Shown one piece after another: positions 45,476 to 56,089 of a stretch of DNA of 64,000 bases. A model generated the notes under the pieces. That model was not told where the DNA came from and searched no databases. It saw nothing but the letters and a program-made list of their open reading frames with translations. The position numbers were made by a program, and so were the translations under genes. This stretch comes from Dicyema japonicum (taxonomy: Eukaryota > Dicyemida > Rhombozoa > Dicyemidae). The stretch's first letter is position 1, and the number at the start of each line of letters is the position of its first letter. The stretch lies in the NCBI GenBank assembly GCA_011109175.1, contig RDEW01000037.1:9650-73649 (forward strand). Direction: 5' to 3'.

Positions 45476-47053
45476 ATGATTTCGTTTAACATTCCAGACA
45501 GGTATAAATGATATTCAAATAAAAGTAACTTTACGAATGACCTCGACGCTATTTTTTACTGTGTGATAATTCTGAGTGTTTTTGCGGGGACTTTTTCAAA
45601 CTGGAAATATCAGAAACGCTGTGGCAAAAGTGTTTTCGACACTACTACTATAATAAGATGGATTATATACGTGTCTAGTGCCCTTGGAAATTTTATGTTT
45701 TTAATGTTACTATCATTGTTAATACATGTGCTAACAAACAAGGTAGTTACTGTGCCTATATTAGTACGATCCCTCATATTTAGAGGATAATATCAAAACC
45801 ATCCTCTATATTTCATTTGGAGGGAATGTTATCGCAATGTTGAACATTTTATATGAACAGACTGAAGTAAGGAACATTCTTCATCGATTGGGAGAAACCC
45901 TACAAAAATCTACCCGTTTCTGTTTGGAGAAAGAACTTTCTGGTAAACGAATGGAACGAACTTATTAGTAAAAGGAGGACAAGTCTAATTGTGAGAATTA
46001 TGGGAGTAATTATATTTATTATATTCTAGACATTAATAATATTCCAATATATCTGCTTTACTCCTAATACTGTCAACTTCAAGACAAACTACAATATGAC
46101 TCTGAGTTGTGTCAACATGGTTGAAAAGAATCCCAGTTTCATTATGGGAATTACCATTCTGGCTTTTATTTTCATTCTCATTGGTTGGTTCTGCTTTTAT
46201 CCCAGGAATGGTTCAGTTAATCCTTAACTTTTTCATTATTGAGCGATTCTTCACTCACCCAATTCTTTCGTATATCGATCTTTGTTCTGTCTCAAACATT
46301 AGTGTCCTTATTATGAAAAACAGTTTATACGGATATTACATTCACGGAAAATCTATTCACGGAAGCTCTGATACGAATATGCAAGGGCTTGCTCAACAGT
46401 TTGAGAACGAACAGGTCCCTTTGTTGATTTACTTTCAGAAAGATCTTGTCTCACAAAGGGGACTTGTGGGTAGTAGTGATCTCCAAACATTTGAAGTCAT
46501 TCTAAATGAAAAGGCATACCAGCAAATCATCACAGTTTATGAGAAACAGGTGGAGGACATGTTATTATAGAATCTATCAAACTCTACTGACAGGTCCAGA
46601 GTTTATGAAATAGGAGATGAACTTAATTATTTGTTAACTCAGTTTTTCAGTCATGTTTTGATTTTGAGATATTAATTAGAGTTTGCGGGGGGCTGACTTT
46701 ATAATACAAAATAAGACTTTGCCAGAAATTTTGTTAAACTATGAAGTAACTGAGAATTTAAACATTTCCACGTTATATCAAGGTTAGTTTAGGTTTTTGA
46801 ATCATAGATCCTCGACAAACGTTTACAAAGTCAATTCTTTATGGAAAGTCCATTCAAATTTTAGTCTTTGAAACAATAACAATTTCGTTTTTGGTGTATC
46901 TTGGGACTGGTTTCGAGTTTTCTTTGATTTGTACGTACATAATTTCCCAAGTCTCTGTTTTTTGTAGTTTAGGTGTTTGTCAAAGTCTTTGGGGCCATCA
47001 GCAGCCAAAATCTTGTCAGAAAAACCTTCGTGGACAAACGATTTTTGATTTAA
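45476..47053 (+). CDS. TMEM67: Meckelin (TMEM67) C-terminal half, nine exons; extracellular domain absent
   Basis: About 462 residues, collinear with the last ~470 of the ~995-residue animal meckelin. Exon 1 is MISFNIPD. Next: a first TM region with FSNWKYQKRCGKS, then SALGNFMFLMLLSLLIHVLT; FIDWEKPYKNLPVSVWRKNF and LVNEWNEL; YIDLCSVSNISVLIMKNSLY and GYYIHGKSIHGSSDTNMQG, the most diagnostic meckelin block; SQRGLVGSSDLQTFEVILNE; SILYGKSIQILVFE; and the C-terminus NLVRKTFVDKRFLI. Introns: 45502-45525 (24), 45764-45785 (22), 46006-46029 (24), 46415-46438 (24, in frame), 46550-46570 (21), 46655-46679 (25), 46783-46807 (25), 46951-46972 (22). Two one-base slips, near 45877 and in 46030-46110. Meckelin acts in the ciliary transition zone (MKS complex). 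The Cys-rich extracellular half has no room upstream, so it is truly missing, encoded elsewhere, or lost by misassembly. Confidence 0.88.
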
Positions 47054-47139
47054 TTTATTTAAATTTGATTTTATGGTGGCTTTAGTCTATACAATTATAA
47101 AATTTGTTTAGATAGCCTTTTAAAAAATATAATTTAATA

Positions 47140-48500
47140 TTAATATGTAGAGAGTTAGTAAGAGTCCTAGAGGACACAAAGGATATAAGTATCTGGGTGT
47201 TACCAAAACTCAAAGTCCCTTATAAAACCAGAGATAAACAACAAATCACTGAAGGCATTCGTTGAAGACCAACGTTATTATGTAAGACATCTCTAAATGC
47301 AAGGAATTTGTTCCTGACATTAAATGAGTATGCTGTCTCGCTGTTAAACTACTACATAGGTGTTGTGGAGTTTGAGCCCAAAGAGTATGATGAGATGGAT
47401 GTTATGATCCGTGGAGTACTCAGAAATAACCATGTCCATGTGCTGGCATCCAATAAGGAGAGACTATATTTTAAATTCGTCCATGGACTGAGTTGAGTAG
47501 TCCAACTATGCACGATACATTGATAGGTAGGTCAAGTGTGTCTTATAGGAAGAACGCCATAATAATGACCGAGAAAACATGAAAAACTCACTTTTTTGTC
47601 TACTAAGTATGGTGTTGATGATGGTGGGCTAGTAAATGTAAAGGCGTTGATCTAATTACTAATTATTATTAAAAAGCACTTTCACATAACCAAAGATCGT
47701 TATATTAACTAAGGTCCCGTTAGTGTCACACGTTTCACAATCTGCTTCACTAGGCGTCTCCATCGCCCTCTGCTTTGCGCATCTGTCTTTAGATCTTCTA
47801 GGTCTTTTGCAGATTTAAGATTTCATTTAATCTTATTAAGATCCTTGATTTCATTTAATCTTATTAAGATCCAGATCCACGGGTAGAGTGACTCTGGGTC
47901 TTCTTCTGAATGATAATTTGTTCTCATTGTTAAAGTAATTGTCAGGAGTCTTCATCTTCTACTATGCAATAAATATGGTATTCGCCTAAGGTGCAATCTG
48001 TAATAGAGAACACCAGAGTATAAAATCAAGGTAGAGAGTGTGATCCGAACCTCGGTGCTTGTCAAGCACAATAAACTGGACATTGTGGTACACGATAAGG
48101 AGTCTGACCAAGTCCTCATCATAGAAGTTGGTATTACGTCTCAAGACTGTCTGCAGACCGTGGAGAAGGAGAAAAAAGGAAGTATGACTTGCTTGCAAAC
48201 GAGATGGGGCAGATGCTTGGTTGCAAAGTCCTTGTTGTTAAAATAGTAATGATGTGAGAAGGAATTGCAACAAAGTACCACAAGGGTTTTCTAGAATAGA
48301 TAGTGGTAGATAGGAAGCTCCAAGCCTATCTACAGTCAGCTGTATTAAAGCAGACCCTAGAGAGCCTGACACTGGTGTGTATGAGGCAGAGCCTGGAGAT
48401 ACCATATGGGAAGAGGTTCAATCAGACAAGACGATCTCGCAGTTGTTTCAGCAACCAGAATCGATCCTGCCTGTCAACAAGCAGACGATAAATGTTGTTG
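47140..48500 (+). pseudogene. R4/Dong-like retroelement, copy C (3' half)
   Basis: Plus strand. The post-RT region gives GYKYLGVTKTQS and FLTLNEYAVSLLNYYIGVVE near 47.2-47.4 kb, with NNHVHVLASNKERLYF. About 500 bp without coding signal follow (47520-48030). The restriction-like endonuclease then appears at 48.04-48.25 kb: VKHNKLDIVVHDKESDQVLI with IEVGITSQDCLQTVEKEK. Note LD where the other copies have PD, so the catalytic Pro-Asp is altered. The end is LQAYLQSAVLKQTLESL. The RT domain is absent. Confidence 0.7.
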
Positions 48501-49748
48501 ACTATTATATATTAACTTTTTTGTTGTTGGTTAAATAAAGTGAAAAATTTTATAAGTTTAAATTCTTAAGTTGATATTGCGGTTCAACTATCAGCTTCAT
48601 GTGCTCCACCATCGTTGGTGGTGCCAGATATAATCCTAAATTATATCTAAAAATGACCATTAGTCAACAACCATAAAGATGAGTTCCCCATGGACGCCAT
48701 CAGCTGAATTTTTTTCATTCTGGCTAATAGATTTAAATTTAATAAGTTGTGTTTTCGTCCTGATACCGTTAAATACTCGGATATTATGTTGAGTTCTTAT
48801 AACAGGGGTTTAGACAACAGAAACTTAACTTCTCCAAGAGAAGGATAGTTAGCCCAATCGGTCACTATGGAGACTCCTTCACGCACTCGTTCAAATACTC
48901 AGAAATTAAAAAACGGCGCAAACAATAAGATATCCCATCGAGCAGTGATGGAAACAACAAAGTCCTGTATGTATCGCGAAAAGTCCACATGTTTGCAAAT
49001 CTTCATAAAGGATGTAGAATGCATCGTCTTCGAAATGGATTCCAACACCTTCGATCAAGGAAGCATTGATCCACGCTTGATCTCCTAGCAACCGGACAGT
49101 TACTCCGGTTTTAATTTGAGTTCTTGAGTAATCCCACAAATTTAATTTCACACAGTAAAGATCTCTGTTTCGATCGTCTAACTTGATGATGCTCTGTATT
49201 TTTAGTCTCTAATCGTTCTTAAGCGTGTCTGACTGCGTGTCTATTCGCTCTCACGATGGCGAGTGAGATTAGCTCAAATAACCAGCAAGCTCACAGGAAT
49301 CTCCTGATTGTGTATAAATCCGACTACCTAGACGACTATATTAAAATATATAGTAAATTATCGTCAACATATAAATTAATTTCTCATTGATTTAACAATT
49401 GATAAAAGTGCACGACCTGTTTTTTCATAAAATAAATTTATATTCCCACATTATTATAGAATTTGGGGAGACTAAGCGATTATTCGTAGTAAAACTTGGA
49501 TATGATAATCAAAGTATTAAATCAATACCATACATCTGTCATAACACATTTTTAAGTTTAAAACAAAAATAGTAAAATTCGCTGTTAGAATTTATAATTT
49601 GTAATTTTACCATGGAGATGAGATATATTGTTGGTTGTTAAAATATTTATGTAATTTCAGTTTATGAAATATAAATAGTAAATTACTTTGTTTCGTAATA
49701 AAATCATGTATAAAGTTGGTTACGATAATAATTATTTGCGGTTCATTT
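48501..49748. other. Intergenic region with no assigned gene
   Basis: Short open stretches exist on both strands at 48.87-49.15 kb (minus-strand text NLWDYSRTQIKTGVTVRLLG and GVGIHFEDDAFYILYEDL) and a 44-codon frame starts at 49256 (MASEISSNNQQAHRNLLIVY). None matches a family I know, and none can be extended through small introns with confidence. 49400-49700 is AT-rich. Confidence 0.35.
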
Positions 49749-51144
49749 ATGTCCTTCCTATTTTACATTATAATTAACATAAATTCATTAAAATTCATTA
49801 ATTTGCCAAATTTTTTAACAATCTCAGCAAGACACATGGAAATTAACTGTAAAACTGATGATAATTCGGCAAAGTTGAATTTAGTAGTTAAATGTAGAAT
49901 TAAATGGAAAGTCAATGGAACAATCATCAGAAAACCAATCTTAAACTTCAACGAAGCCCCAGTTGGGGATTTTCAGTGCATTGCCTCTATCAAAAACGAT
50001 GTGATATATTCCCCCACTATAAAAGTAATAAAGCCAAGTATTTTAATTAAATATTAAGAATCGGTGGAAAAGCCTGAAATTTTATTCCGGCAAATTGCTG
50101 AAGGACTTATCTTTAAATATTCCCAACTACCTCACATTTACGGAGACCAAGTTGAGTGCACAAATAATGCAAAAATAATGGATGATAGTAAATAATTATA
50201 ATTTATTACAGAATATGCATATATTATTGGAGATACTAATGTAATTAAATGTTATCTTAAATCCCTTAACATTGTCACTGCCTGGTACACCGTTTACACT
50301 CTAATTGTATCGGGTATTGGAAATCAAATGATCTCTTAGGGAGAAAGATGATTTATCCCCCAAAAATGCCTTAATTAAGTCAACCAATGTAAATTCAGAG
50401 ATTTGTGTGTCGACTAACTGGTTGAGGATGTATTAATGTATAGTAATGCGAATGAATATTTTTATAAGAAAAATGGAGTAATAGTTAACATTGGTGACAT
50501 TATAAATGGAAGTATTAAAGACATTTATACTTGCATTGATTGTAATGGGGAAATACGGCATTTTAGAGTTTATTCTCCAGGTTTAATCAATACTATTACA
50601 CAGAACCTCTGAAAATACTAAGTGACTTTAATAAAACCGTAAGAATCAATAAATATCAACAAATTGTACAAGTAGAATGCGCACATAGTGGAGAATCTGT
50701 TCAAATCAGATGGTATTTTGACAAAGAACGAAATGGTGGGATTTATAATAAGTTTAGAAATTATAAATTCTAGTCAAAAAACATTACTAGTATTGAAATA
50801 CAACGAAATATTTCCTATAGGCAGTAACCAAAGGCTGATATCATGTTTTGTGATGAACCGTGATTCTATGGATTATAAAGAGACAGTGTTTGAGAAAAGT
50901 AATGAATATTATTATTAATAGGCCAAGTTAAATACCACAGAGAAATATTAAACCTATCAAACACAATGAAATCATTAGACAACCTTCGTACTGCATTCAT
51001 ATCCCTGACACTGGTTTTGTCAATAATTATATTAATTCTTATCACTTTCAGTAATCATTATTATTTATTTTAGTTTACACAAAAAATATAAAACATAAAA
51101 AATTTGTTAAAGAAGCTAATTTTTCCTCAATATTTAATGAATAA
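49749..51144 (+). CDS. Putative type I membrane protein with Ig-like segments
   Basis: About 400 residues by my model. Start chosen at 49749 (MSFLFYIIININSL, signal-like); an upstream TTG-led extension in the same frame lacks an ATG. Ig-like Cys...Trp...Cys spacing recurs: EINCKTDD..CRIKWKVN..DFQCIAS; QVECTNN; NVIKCYL..TAWYTV; and VQVECAHSGESVQIRWYF..RLISCFVMN. A TM helix near the end (FISLTLVLSIIILILITF) is followed by a basic tail (YTKNIKHKKFVKEANF). Introns: 50038-50058 (21), 50188-50211 (24), 50421-50443 (23), 50581-50603 (23), 50736-50757 (22), 50899-50921 (23), 51051-51073 (23). One junction at 50300-50345 is unresolved (a 33-nt candidate plus one slip). I recognise no specific orthologue. 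It could be an adhesion or recognition receptor; that is inference from architecture only. Confidence 0.65.
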
Positions 51145-51269
51145 GTTTATTTTAATTATTAAAATTTTCTTTAATTTTCACTTATACAATAAGTACAAAA
51201 CCAATTAGTAAAGTCAACAATGTTAAGAGTTAAAGTGATGTCGACGTTAGCATGGTACTATGCGAATGC

Positions 51270-51745
51270 TTGATTGAACATTTCTGGTTGTTTTTTCTGT
51301 TCCTCCTCTTTCATTTTTAATATAGTGGTGTCATGTGATCCCAGGTGGTACAATGGTTTGGTGTCGGCCTAAGTGGCTTAGATCACGGGTTCAATTCTCG
51401 CTGCTGTTCACCTGGTGGAAGGTTCCACGCATCTACGATGCTAAAAAAACTTGACGAGTGACGCCGTCATCAGTGGAGATTCACTGCAGAACTGGATACT
51501 CTAAAGAGACATACACACAAGAAAAAGAAAACAAAAAATGAAGAGCATTCCTTGGTTCTCCCTCTACGATTAGTTATAATAACTGTTCTTTACTTAAAAT
51601 AAAGTGTGTGTTTTGCCTATGGGGAGCGATAACTGATATGGCTCCTCGGAAAGTGCGAACATGTGATCCCAATGCAGGATGGCGCGCAAAATTATTATTT
51701 GCTCTTCCCCACCCATTGGAGAGGATTTTTTTCAGATACTCTTTT
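51270..51745 (+). repeat. SINE2 copy interrupted by SINE1
   Basis: SINE2 head (CTGTTCCTCCTCTTTCATTT up to CATGTGATCCC at 51332-51342), then the inserted SINE1. SINE2 resumes at CATGTGATCCC (51660-51670) with GCAGGATGGCGCG and TTTGCTCTTCCCCACCCATT. The duplicated 11 bp frame the insertion. Confidence 0.7.
51343..51659 (+). mobile_element. SINE1 copy, plus strand, with 11-bp target duplication
   Basis: Starts AGGTGGTACAATGGTTTGGT (box A region), with ACGGGTTCAATTCTCG as box B. The body has GTTCACCTGGTGGAAGGTTC and GACGAGTGACGCCGTCATCA. The 3' end GATATGGCTCCTCGGAAAGT corresponds to the LINE-B-type tail, here without TAA repeats. Flanked by CATGTGATCCC on both sides. Confidence 0.85.
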
Positions 51746-51787
51746 TGGCTGCCATTAAACTCTTTCAAGTCACTTGTTAGTGAATCA

Positions 51788-52193
51788 CTAATAATAATGC
51801 ACATTCGCAAAATAAAAGTTATATCCTTCCCGTCGCTTGTTCAGCAAGTTAGTGACGTGTCTCGTAAAGTTCATGTGTGTATCGAAAGTCAGACCCAATA
51901 TTTTTTGCCATTTGCTGAACGGCGATGCTCTTCCCTCCGCAGTTACTTCGATTGTCCTGTTCGACAATCTTTTGTCCGAGGTATAGAGAGTTGTAACATA
52001 TTTTTTCGGTATTGATTGACATCCGATTTTCATTAAACCACTCGAGTAGTCGATCTATGTGGTGTTGTATTCTTTCCGTCGCTGTTTGGGTGTTCTAATC
52101 CGGTGAGGCTAAGACGATATCGTCTGCATAAGCCAGAAGCAGGTCGTCTTCTCTATTTGGCGTCGGAATGTCAGCTGTAAATAGGTTGAATAG
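51788..52193 (-). pseudogene. LINE-E RT palm fragment
   Basis: Minus strand: LLLAYADDIVLAS near 52.12 kb, IDRLLEWFNENRMSI near 52.05 kb, then the segment with WQKILGLTFDTHMNFTRHVT near 51.87 kb. This is the region around and after the catalytic YADD. Truncated at both ends, abutting the plus-strand LINE-F copy at 52.19 kb. Confidence 0.7.
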
Positions 52194-53450
52194 GAATGAT
52201 GATAGCGGCGAACCCTGGGGTACTCCATTTGGGGTCCAACAAGGAGATCCGCTCGGACCTCTCTTATTTGCCCTGACAATTGATGATGTTGTGAGATCAA
52301 TTGATGCTCAGCTAAATCTCTGGTACCTTGACGATGCCACAATTGAAAGATCATTAAAAAAAACATACGCGTTACCCAGTTTAAAACACATGGGATTGGA
52401 CATCAATATTAACAAATCAGAGCTAATTAATATCTCAAACCCATACACCGTCTTTCTTTTTATCAAGAAGTCTTTTAACGAACTGCTTACTGGGATCCCG
52501 ACTGTGTCAGTTGATAAATTATATTTCCTAGGATGCCCACTCAGCGAAGAACTCAAGAACCATCTACTTTCTAAAAATGAAGAATTAACACGCCTTGCGA
52601 AAAGATTGTCATGTCTCGACTCTCATACATCCTTCTTCCTGATGGAAAACAACATCAGACTACCCAAGCTTTTATATCTACTCCGATGTTCACCCTGCTA
52701 CAAACAAAACGACAGTCTACTTTCGATAAACAAATCTCTCAAACAAACTGTAACGTCCGCTTCGACGAACTTGGTTGGAAGCAATGTAAGCTTCCCTCTG
52801 GAATTGGGGGTGTCGGTCTAAGATCGGCACTGGAGGTTGCGTACCCGGCATATCTATCGTCTCTCTCAAGCTGCAGCCATTTGACACAGCAAGTCCTTCA
52901 TAACACTATTGGACTTCGCTGGAATGAGTCATTTGACGAAGCTTGTCGGAAATGGAACGGGTCCGGACTCAAAATCCCCAAAGACACAACGAAGCAAAGT
53001 AATTGGGATGACATTGTCTGCTCCAAAATTTTGAAAGACCTTAAAAAAGAAGCAAATCAACATCGTCTGGCTTGTTTGGTGTCAGCTTCAAGTGGAGGGA
53101 ATGGAGCATGACTTGGTGCAATACCTAGCCCAAACCTCGGGACCTTTTTGGAGGATAATTCTTTGAGGATTGGAATCGGACAAAGGCTAGGATTAGACGT
53201 TTGCCAGGAGCACCGACGCCGATGCGGGAAAACAGTCAATGCGAAGGATTGCACACGCTGTCCTGCAGAAGAAGCGCCGGAAGGGGACCACGTCATGTTG
53301 CTCTGAACGATGTGATCGTCAGAGCTCTGAAGGCTACAGGCTTCCCAGCATAGCTTGAACCAGTGGGTCTTGATCGAGAAGATGGAAAAAGACCTGACGG
53401 GATGACCCTTTTCCTTCACGTCTGGTAGATCTTTGGTCTGGGACGATTTA
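52194..53450 (+). pseudogene. LINE-F reverse transcriptase with YLDD and C-terminal domain
   Basis: Plus strand. GVQQGDPLGPLLFALTIDDV lies near 52.23 kb and LNLWYLDDATIERSLKK near 52.32 kb, so the catalytic loop is YLDD. GLDININKSELI, a thumb region ENNIRLPKLLYLLRCSPC, and ELGWKQCKLPSGIGGVGLRS follow. After a frame change come [16 protein letters not shown] and LDREDGKRPDGMTLF near 53.30-53.41 kb. The order RT then an (E)P...DGKRPDG domain matches a family common in invertebrate genomes. The last block is missing here but occurs at 33.43-33.71 kb. Several slips and stops. Confidence 0.75.
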
Positions 53451-53499
53451 AAAAATTAAAAAAAATTCAATTAATTCAAGTCTGGAAATTTTATTTTAT

Positions 53500-56010
53500 C
53501 CCAAGATCACCGGATTATAAAAAGTTAAAACTTAACTAATAACTAAGTGATCTTGGTTTTCGAGTTCTGCTCTCGTTCGGGTCCTCGAAGATCAACAGAA
53601 TTGGTAAAACGGGGACGGTCTCATTCTCCATAGATTCCCCGAATTTTCTAGATAGTCAGATATAGAGATGAAAGCGGACATCCGGTTTTCATTGCCCACT
53701 GTAGAAATGACTTCACTTTCACCTTATGTCTTTAACATTCAATACGTTATCCACAGTTTTCTTATTTATTATTTTAAAGGCAGCAAGTTGTGAGGCTTCT
53801 AATTTTTGAGACGACGATTCAGAAATCATCGAGCTCCAGGAAGCATGCGTATTCGATTACTGGCAGTATGTATTGTCTGTAAATTTTCTGTAGTAAGAAG
53901 GTTTTGTGCCCGATTAATAATCGGGACAAAATTTTCAATATGTTGGTCCTCCTGACCTTGGTAATAACTTCATTGAGGTGTTGGCCGAATGTCAGGAGAG
54001 TATCCAATTTTAATCCTAGTATTGTTGGAGACTTATTCATAGGAATTTCATATCCAAACAATTTGATTTTGGGAGAATATAATGATCTTCTATATGTAGA
54101 GAAAATTGTTATAAATGACTTTCCTATAGAAACTTCCAGTCGATTTGATATGGGCCAATGTTCCAACATACAAATTTAATTTTGAAGTTTCATCTGCCTT
54201 CTCATAGTAAGAGTCTCGCGTCGCAAGAACAATGTCATCTGCGTATGAGAGTATCAATGTATCGGGATCATCATTGGTCAGAAGGTCATTGGTGTAAAAG
54301 TTGAAGAGCAGGGGAGAGAGAGGGAACCTTGGGGACATCATTCGGCAATAAACGGGATTTAGATTTTCTATTGTCCGACATCACTTGTCCTCTTCTTCTA
54401 TTTAGAATATTCGGCAGCCATCTTTTAATGTTTGGATTTATAAGCGTGTCAGAAATTTTCTCTATAAGTAGGGTCGAAAACACGGGGTCGAATGCTTTCT
54501 TCAAGTCTCTTAAAGCCATAATGGTTCTTTTATGTTGTTTTGGAAAGAGAATCCATCAGATATATTGAGTTAATTTTGTCAAGTGAGTCGTAGTAGAATG
54601 ATTTTCACGGAATCCATGCTGGACTACTCGATTTGGTACAATATCTTTGATTCGTGTTAAGATTAATTTTTCATAATCGGGACAACGCACATAATATTGC
54701 AATTGGACGATAAGAAGAGGGATCGTTTGCAGGTTGTTTGACTTCCGAATTGGCAAAATAATGGATTTCTTCCATATAGAAGGTATCATATTATTGTTCA
54801 CATATAGAGTATAAACGTATGATAGGAATTCGGTTGCCTTTTCACCAAGGTGTTTCAGTTCCATCATCGAGACATTATCAGCACCTCGGGAACATGAGTT
54901 TTTGGCATCCATGATTGCATTTTGAACTTCTTGCGGAGTAAAGACAATTAAGTCATACGATGGATACAACTTCTTGTTGACTCTGTGTTCCCTCGAGAAA
55001 TTTTTATGACTGATTGCGACATAGTGTTTCATTAAAATATTTGAGTCGATGTTGCTACATCCATGTCCGTGGAAGACTTTCTCAGAGCCTTCATTGCAAC
55101 GTCTCAAATATTTAATTTTCCTCTATATCAGCGTCTCGGATGTATTTGGGGATAGAGAATCAATAAGTGATGTCCATCGCTTCTTGATTCTAGATTGGGT
55201 AACTTGTTTAATTTGTATATTTAAGGTTTTTATTTTTTGGAAATCGTCATTTGATAAATCCTTTTACCTCTTTAATTTATTTCTTATCTAAGTGTTTTTG
55301 CATGCATATTGTAGGTAATCCTTGTTTGATGGCATTAGAATAAATAGTTTTGTTGCTTGGAGTATAATGTCCGTGAAAGTTTTGATCATGTGGTCAATTG
55401 ATGAGAATACCAATGTGTAAAATACTTCCATATTAAAGTCAATGTAATTAGAGAAGCTGGACCAATCCGCGCTATCAAAATTTTAAAAAGTGGAATTCTG
55501 TCTGATAAATTTATTTTCAGTGTTGATTTTCATCATAATAGGGTTGTGATCACTTCTTAGTTCACATTTTACAGTCCAGTTGATAAGGGAAAACATTGAT
55601 GGGGAACATAAAGAGAGGTCAGGGGATGTAGGTTTGTCTCCTGTTCGAGTAGGTATTCTTGTGTTGCTTTTGGTGTTATTCAGTATACATAATTGTCCCA
55701 AATTTCTGGCCAGTAGGGTTCCTCTACTGTTTGGTTTCTGGTCTTCATACCATAATTGATATTTGGCATTGATGTCACCGCATAGTAGTACGTTTTTGAA
55801 GTTTGAGAAGTGTAAGTTAAGGTAATACCCATTTGGACAGGAGCTATTAGGTGGAATATATACATTGACAATATAGTTTTCCTAGGAATTCTAATATTTA
55901 TGCCAACTAGTTCCAAAAGGTCTTCTGGATAGATTTTTCGGATTTTGTTTGAAATATCTTCAAATTGAATTCCATTTCTTATTAGTGTCACTAGTCCTCC
56001 ACCAAGCTTA
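53500..56010 (-). pseudogene. LINE-E, most complete copy
   Basis: Minus strand, 5' near 56.0 kb. Endonuclease pieces: YPEDLLELVGINIRIPRKTI and IVNVYIPPNS-like text near 55.85 kb, then SDHNPIMMKINTENKF near 55.5 kb (SDH motif). Linker and fingers: FTPQEVQNAIMDAKNSCSRG and ADNVSMMELKHLG near 54.85-54.95 kb, VQHGFRENHSTTTHLTKLTQ near 54.6 kb. Palm: ALRDLKKAFDPVF near 54.5 kb, SYADDIVLATRDS near 54.25 kb. Post-RT: SPTILGLKLDTLLTFGQHL near 54.0 kb and YRQYILPVIEYAC near 53.85 kb. The 3' tail at 53510-53600 shares GATCACCGGATTA with other LINE-E ends. Frame breaks throughout. Confidence 0.78.
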
Positions 56011-56089
56011 ATCTTTCTGTCTTTACGGATAACGGAGTATCCGGAAAAGGTTGGGTTCGTATGTTTGCTTGTAGCTTTGTCTCTTGGAC

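Noticed and set aside
45476-47053. ATG9-like autophagy membrane protein
   Set aside because: First impression from the hydrophobic segments, but the GYYIHGKSIHGSSDTN block, SQRGL..S.LQTFE and the KTFVDKRFLI end are meckelin, not ATG9.
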